A stretch of DNA of 64,000 nucleotides from Progne subis subis (lineage: Eukaryota > Chordata > Aves > Passeriformes > Hirundinidae): assembly GCA_022316685.1 (NCBI GenBank), contig JAKJHU010000037.1:22219188-22283187 (forward strand), in the 5' to 3' direction. The position numbers were made by a program, and so were the translations under genes. This document shows positions 57,916 through 64,000 of this stretch, one piece after another (position 1 is the stretch's first letter; every line of letters begins with the position of its first letter). The notes beneath the pieces were generated by a model. That model was not told the origin of the DNA, made no database searches, and saw only the letters and a program-made list of their open reading frames with translations.

Positions 57916-60900
57916 TGAGGATGGCTAAGCTGTAAAGAGGATTAAACCAGGACCCTTTTCATGCTGTGATAAAAAAGAGGTTGTGTCTTGGCTCATTTCT
58001 ACTCTCTAACAAGAGGGCTACTGCAACAGTCCACAAGAAGATATTTACTCTCATAAATGACAGTTCTATATTTGGATTAATTTACCATCTGTAAAAGAAA
58101 TATTTCAGCGGAAACATGGCAGTTAAAAAAAAAAAAAGATATAAAAATATAAATTTTTTGTATCTTATTCCAGATCTTTCTTTCAGCATTGCTTATCTCA
58201 CACAGAATCTGGAAAAAGTCTAATCCAATATATCAATGAAGCTAATATGTTGGTATGCTTTTTCTCTAAAACAAATCCTAGTATTCTGTTAGACTGTATA
58301 AATTTTCATATTCATGAAATTAAACATTTTTCTGTTGGGTTGGCTCCATCAGAGGAGAGGTGGAATGCAGAAGAATAAGGAAACCAAATAACATTTTTAA
58401 TAATTTAAAGGTAAAAAGTAAAAGCAAGCCTGAAAGACATCAAGGATGTTGTCGCATAATTGAAAAATTATTAATTATGCAGAAGGTTAGTTAGGTATTT
58501 TTGTGTTACATCTGAATAGTAGCAACAAGAGTAAAAATAAATGAAAGAAGGATATGTAGCCATATGGGAATATACTTAAGTCCTTCTGTAGGACTGTTCC
58601 AGCTGTAAGACTTTATGAGGATCCACATGAAGAAATTTTATTTGTCTTTTTTTGTACAAGTGTGAAAAAAGAGACAGAAACAGGACTTGTTCTGACTCCT
58701 CATTCTTTATAAACAAAATTTATCAAAATGTAGTTTAATTTCCTGTGTATCTGAGCCTTGATGGAAGAAGCTATCCCTGTTCAAAATACTACTTAAATAT
58801 GTGCCCATCCCCCCACTGAATTCAGTCCACCCTGACTAACATTTAATATTTATCTCAAGATAAAGATCTTTATCTTATGAGACAGATGGAAGTATAGGGT
58901 TAATTTTTTTCCTGAACCAGAGCTAGAACTACAGAAACATAATTTAGGTTAGTACTCCAGAGTTCATCCAGCTGAATTCCATCCCACACTTACAGTAGAA
59001 AGGAAGGAAAACTCCTAACATTTCATTAGAATTTCCCTTAATCTAGCTTGTGTCAATTGTCTTATTCCCATGCAAGACTCTTCCTTTATCTTCTACTCTT
59101 ATAAAAAATATATATTTTATAAAGCAGTAGGTTCCAAATTAGTCCTTATATTAGTCCTATATTCCTGGATGAGAAAATGGGCACTCTAAAACTTAAAGGA
59201 ATTAAAAATTTTGTTTTGCTTTGAGCAGCTAATTGCTTGTGATAGAAGGAAATAGATAAGATGGTAGTTCGTGACATGGTGGTTTAAAGCACGTTCTCAC
59301 AAAGACCTGACACATGCTGGAACTTGCAATTGCTGTTTTGATAAAAGATTTTCCCTCTTATTTTGCCATTAATATAATTAATGCTTTCCGTTAACCGTTC
59401 TCTAACTAATGAAAGCAGTAATGATTTCACAAAAATTAATATAGCATGAACTTCAAAGCAGCCCACACAAAATGGGAGATCTAATGCTTAAGTTCAAAAA
59501 ATTTGTTGCTTTTGTGGGTAATATGGAAAAAAATCTGCATGCACTATGCACAGCTTCAGGACCAGAAAAGCTGTTTCTTTGCAGGTCAGGCTTACCAGCT
59601 CCCAACAGAAATGCCTGTAAGGAAAAAAGTGGTTGTAACATATCAAAAATTAAGCTCACGTTTATTCCAGGACTGTGATGGAAGCAGTTTTGCCTGGTTT
59701 AGATAATGTTAAAAATCTTGTGGTTCCTGGCTATTAAACAGGTTCTGAATGTGACCTGTCAAGCTGTACTCCCGGTTGGCACAGTCTCAGAAGGTGCCAC
59801 ACTGCTCATGTTCATGATTCTCCTCCACCAAGTGTTTTGGTTTTGCATTTGGAATGCAATGTTTCTGTCGAAATCTGTCCAGCCTGCAGTACGTAGAGTT
59901 AATGGCTGAAATGTTATTTGTACCCTCTAGATATGATTTTTTCAGAGCAGTACTAAAATTTGAAAGAAAAGGTTAATTACTAATTACAGATTATTTTGTG
60001 TGTGCTTGTACATAACAATAAGTGTCAACACAAACTGTGAAGGTCTATGACTGGTTCAAATACCAACAAAATAGAGTTTTACTATAAATAATACCCACAA
60101 CTTCTGCATCCAAAAAAGGCAATGCAAGCACGGTCACCTATCCCTACAGTTGAGTGTGATCCCTGCTCTAGAATGATCTACTAAAAATGTAAGCACTTTC
60201 TGTAGAAGAATCTGACATGCTCCTCTTAATTTTGGATCTCTATTCTATTTGGGCTAATTTTATAAAATAGAAGTCTGTTGTTAGCTTTATTTCTCCTTCT
60301 TAAAAGATCCACTGTAAGCTTCAAAGAATTATCAATCTTCCTGCACATTGTAGGCATTTTTTTGTCTCATTTCTATGCTTGTGTATACCAGTTCCTCTCC
60401 AAAATGTATTTCATTAGGCTTAGCTTTCAAGGCCAAAACATCTATCAATTGATTTCCGTTTCCCCCTCTACTTAAGTATAAAAATGCTAATAATTTTTCC
60501 CTTTATTGCAGCCTGAGAGGCTCCTAGACCTTTTGACTATTTACTCTTCCCACCAATGTGTATCATAAAATATCAAATTAGGTAATTCTTTATGATCTTC
60601 ATTATGTCTGAGCCTTCCAGCCAGTCTGATACTAACTCTCTGCCTTCTATTTTGTTTGTTTGTTTTCCAGTAGTAGGTCAATACTTCAGAGTCACTTTAA
60701 TTAGTACATGATCTAGCTGTGTTAATTAACCCATCAGCTATATATCCTCCAAAGATCAATGCTATAGAATATATTCCTAGATAGATAATCCTGACAGATA
60801 ACAATTGGATGTCATAGAATGCATTATGTAAAGAGAGAGTATAATATCTGAAAAGACCAGTGTTTTGTGCTGTTGTCTATTCTATCATGCCTCTGAAAAG

Positions 60901-62838
60901 TGTCCCTGGAGAATCATTTGAACTGTTCATTCAAGATGACAGTCTATATTGGAGTTGGAGGCTGGGATGCTTATGTAAAGAAAACAGAGCAGCATATTGA
61001 TCAGCTGTTACCTAGTACTGCAGCATTCATGGTGGGCCTGATAATTAAAACATTTCACCCATCCTTGCTTTTCCATCTGAAATGGAGTCAAGATGGAAAT
61101 TAGTTTAACAAGTCCACTTAATTTTAAATAAGAAAAGTATAATGGCTTGTTTTACGTATCCCTCAGTAGGGATACCACTGTTATGGTGGACTTGATTACT
61201 TCCCAGAATGGGCAGAGGCAGTGAGACGATAGAATAGAGTGGAGATGTGAAAAACCTTATCCCTGTTGCTTCCATGTGTTCTTCCCCTAGACCAGCTGAG
61301 GGTCAGTGTGATCTCTGCAGGGGGGAGCAGTTGGGAGAAGACTAGAACTGTCTCACTTTCAGAGGGGAAGAGGCTACTGAAATGGTGCCATGTGTCACAA
61401 ACAGTAATTTCAACACTGTGAGAGGAAAAAAAACAGTGAGATTCTGCAGTCTGCTCAACTAGATGAAAAGAACACCAGTGGAATATCTCCTATGTGAGAA
61501 ATAAGAAGAAATTCAGTAGACATAATTAGACATCCAAAATGTAGACTAGGGGATTCCCTGTACAATCACAACAATGATACTTCAAACCTGAAGTTCATGA
61601 CATGCTATTGCAGATGACATGCAGAGATGAACTTAGGTTTGTCAGTTTTCCCAATGGACTATAGGTGTTCAGATGGCTAGCTCAGATAAGGATGACTACA
61701 GTGCAGATAACCAAAGTCAGAAAAGACAAATTCCTGTTAGACGGAATGAAAAACAGGTTATGATGTAGTTCTACATGATTTCATGGCTACCACAATTTTC
61801 AGAGTTTCTAAGGATGATAATAGAAAATTCACACGTGAGAAAAAAAGATTTTGATTTCTTTTAGGCAACTACTCTGTCTAGATGATATACTAAGATGATA
61901 AAGAAAAACTTATTAAATGGTGCTTCATTTAAGTAAAGTAAATCCTAAGTCACAGAAAACAAAACACCTCATGCGGATTTACAGTATGACTTGGCACTAG
62001 AACATGCTGAAACAAAGGAAAACACAAATTGAATTTTCATACGTATAGAATTTCTCATATTTCTCAGAATTACAGAGGATGAACCAGGAGTAAAATATTT
62101 CAATATGAGAATAGTTTATTCAGCCACTAGTGGAATAAAATAGAAATTAGAAAAGAAGCTTGCATTGGAGGCTTTTTGTTTATAATGAAAGAAAAATTTT
62201 AAAAGTCAAAATATGTATATTACAACATCAACTGACAAAGGAAAATTAACTAGAGAAGCAGAATACTCTAAGAAATATAGATTATAGACTTGCTTATGAA
62301 TTTGGAAAAAAAAAGGTGAAATAACAAAATGAGCAAAAAGTTGTATTAGAGAAATAAAAGGGAGTACAATACAAAAGGTAAAAAATACACAAGTAAGAAA
62401 CCTGTCTCTTTGAGATATGCCCTGGATGCTCAGTGATTGCCCTGGATGCTGAGCAGACACTTAGAATTTTATTCATGCATAAGACAGGGTGAAGTTCTAT
62501 ATAACAAGAATTATCTTAGTATTCACTTCATGTTGTGTGCTTTGGTGATTCCAGGCTAGGAAAACAATTACATGTAAGTTGATTAGCATAGTATATCAGC
62601 CGGAGGTTCTAATAGAGACGGGGAAATACATGGGAAAAGAAAGCAATGAAGCTAATTATATTTTGTATTAGTGTAAGCAGGAAATATTTGGAGAGGGGAC
62701 ATTTATGGTAAAGATTTAAAGTCATACTTTGTTGTTGGGTAAGACTAGTGGCAGTGAAGTCAGTAGCCTGGTTTTATTCTGATGAGATTGAGATAATTTT
62801 ACAGGATTCAGAGTTGATTACAACACTGAGGTATATAT
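57916..62838. other. No gene seen
   Basis: AT-rich intergenic sequence. Small overlapping ORFs at 59.3-59.9 kb occur on both strands without a recognisable product. A short imperfect duplication (TGCCCTGGATGCT twice) lies at 62,418-62,450. Confidence 0.55.
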
Positions 62839-63939
62839 TGGGTTTCCCTGGCCAGGTTTTGGTGGTGGGGCGATGCCAGAATCTTCCCCCATGTCCAACA
62901 GTGCCAATGGCAGCTGGCTTCAAGATGGACTTGCCACTGGCCAAGGGCAAACACAGCAGCAACGGTTGTAGTTGGGATAGCTCTACTATCCTCTGGGATA
63001 GCAGGTTTAAAGAGGGGAAAAAGCCTCCAAACTCACAGCAAGAGAGGAATGAGAACATGTGAGATAAACAGCCCTACAGACACAAGGAGAAGTAGGAGAA
63101 GGTCCTCCAAACTCTGGAGCAGAGCTTCCCCTGCAGCCCATGGTGAAGAATATTATGAGGGCAGCTGTCCCCTGCTGGCTCATGGAAGTCCATGAGGTAG
63201 CAGAGGTCCACTGGCAGTCCATGGAGGACCCCAGGCTGGAGCAGGTGAATGCCTGAAGGAAGATATGACCCCATGGGAAGCCTACACTAGAAGAGAGTAC
63301 CTGTGGACCCATGGCCAGAACCCATGCTGGAGCAGGTTTGATGGCAGGACTTGTGATCCCCCAGGGGACCCACACTGGAGCAGTTTTTTCCTGAAGGACT
63401 GCACCTTATGGAAAGGGCCCACTTTGGAGTAGGTAGTGAGGAACTGCAGCTCATGGGAAGGACTCACATTAGAAAAGTCCATGAAGGATTGTCTCCTGTA
63501 GGAGGGATCCCTTGCTGAAGCAAGGGGAGAGTGTGAGCAGTCCTCCCCTGAGGAAAGAAGAAGCAGCAGAAATTAACTGTGTGAGTAATTGACCTCCACC
63601 TCCATTTTCCATCCCATTGCACCCCTAGAAGAGAGGAGGTAGAGAAGATCACTTGTGAAGTTCCCCTACCTGGGAAGAAGGTAGAGGTGGGAGAATGTGT
63701 TTTAAGATTTGGTTTTATTTCTCATTACCCAACTCTAATTTGATTGGTAATAAATCAAACTAATTTCTATGAGTCACGTCTGCTTTATCCATGATGGTAA
63801 TTGGTGAGTGATCCCTCCTTGCCCTTATCTCGACCCATGAGCGTTTCATTCTATTTTCTCTTCCCTGTCCAGCTGAGATGGGGGGTGATAGAGCAGCTTT
63901 TGTGGGCACCTGGTGTTCAGCCAGGGTCAATCCACCACA
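62839..63939 (+). mobile_element. Long avian ERV LTR (about 1.1 kb)
   Basis: It starts TGGGTTTCCCTGGCCAGG and ends CAGGGTCAATCCACCACA, matching a very common avian ERV LTR I know by sequence. A TTTAAAGA promoter-like box lies at about 63,007. A long transcribed part follows with several degenerate copies (about 45-50 bp spacing) of a GGACCCACACTGGAGCAG motif between 63,200 and 63,520. An AATAAA lies at 63749-63754, followed by the conserved 3' block (GGTGAGTGATCCCTCC, GTCCAGCTGAGATGG). No coding region or primer-binding site follows at 63,940, so it appears to be a solo LTR. I found no matching flanking duplication; the 5' boundary may be off by several bases. Confidence 0.82.
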
Positions 63940-64000
63940 GCTGGACTGAGATATACTGCAAAAAATCAGAATGGATTTACAGAAATACAGTTCAAGCATT

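Noticed and set aside
63007..63375. 122-codon minus ORF
   Set aside because: It lies wholly inside the long ERV LTR, antisense to it, and reads through the LTR's internal repeats.
1..64000. CRISPR arrays, operons, phage or prokaryotic elements
   Set aside because: No spacer-repeat pattern, no operon-like gene clusters; introns, CR1, SINE and LTR content show this is bird nuclear DNA. The only regular array (50.5-51.9 kb) has no unique spacers.

Overview
This window is vertebrate nuclear DNA from a bird, most probably a songbird (oscine passerine). The reasons are a CR1 LINE with the avian-type 3' end, a tRNA-Ile-derived SINE with a CR1-like tail (TguSINE1 type), and several solo LTRs of avian endogenous-retrovirus (ERV) type. 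There are no bacterial-style genes or operons. The sequence is AT-rich, intron- and repeat-dominated, and very gene-poor.

One intact protein-coding gene is recognisable. It is PPDPFL (PPDPF-like, the orthologue of human C8orf22) on the + strand at about 19.38-22.77 kb. It has a CpG-island promoter, a short non-coding first exon, four coding exons that splice in phase to an 85-residue protein, a 1.5 kb 3' UTR and a canonical poly(A) signal. In human, PPDPFL lies in a gene-poor part of 8q11 next to SNTG1, which fits the roughly 40 kb of apparently gene-free sequence here.

Layout: 1-8 kb, AT-rich with no gene seen. 8.1-12.6 kb, minus-strand stretches that read like broken protein-coding sequence (frameshifts and in-frame stops, parent unidentified), ending near a plus-strand poly(T). 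15.62-15.76 kb, SINE. 18.2-18.45 kb, LTR-promoter-like segment. 19.1-22.8 kb, PPDPFL. 25.7 kb, (CCTTT)18 microsatellite. 26.8-27.6 kb, 5'-truncated CR1. 31.52-32.07 kb, ERVL-type solo LTR (minus). 32.29-32.45 kb, CR1 3' fragment (minus). 37.1-37.3 kb, possible LTR fragment. 49.2-52.2 kb, repeat-derived block carrying a 26-bp x 55 minisatellite (50,482-51,911) with no length variation between units. 52,201-52,666, solo LTR with a perfect 6-bp target-site duplication. 52.95-53.0 kb, 47-nt poly(A). 56.0-56.3 kb, possible inverted-repeat element. 57.7-57.9 kb, degenerate repeat. 62.84-63.94 kb, long avian ERV LTR (plus).

The most noteworthy items are the in-register 26-bp minisatellite with a nested 130-bp higher-order duplication, the decayed gene on the minus strand at 8-12.6 kb, and the clean LTR insertion at 52.2 kb. 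I see no new multi-gene system. Repeat family names are from memory of sequence character and were not checked against a library.
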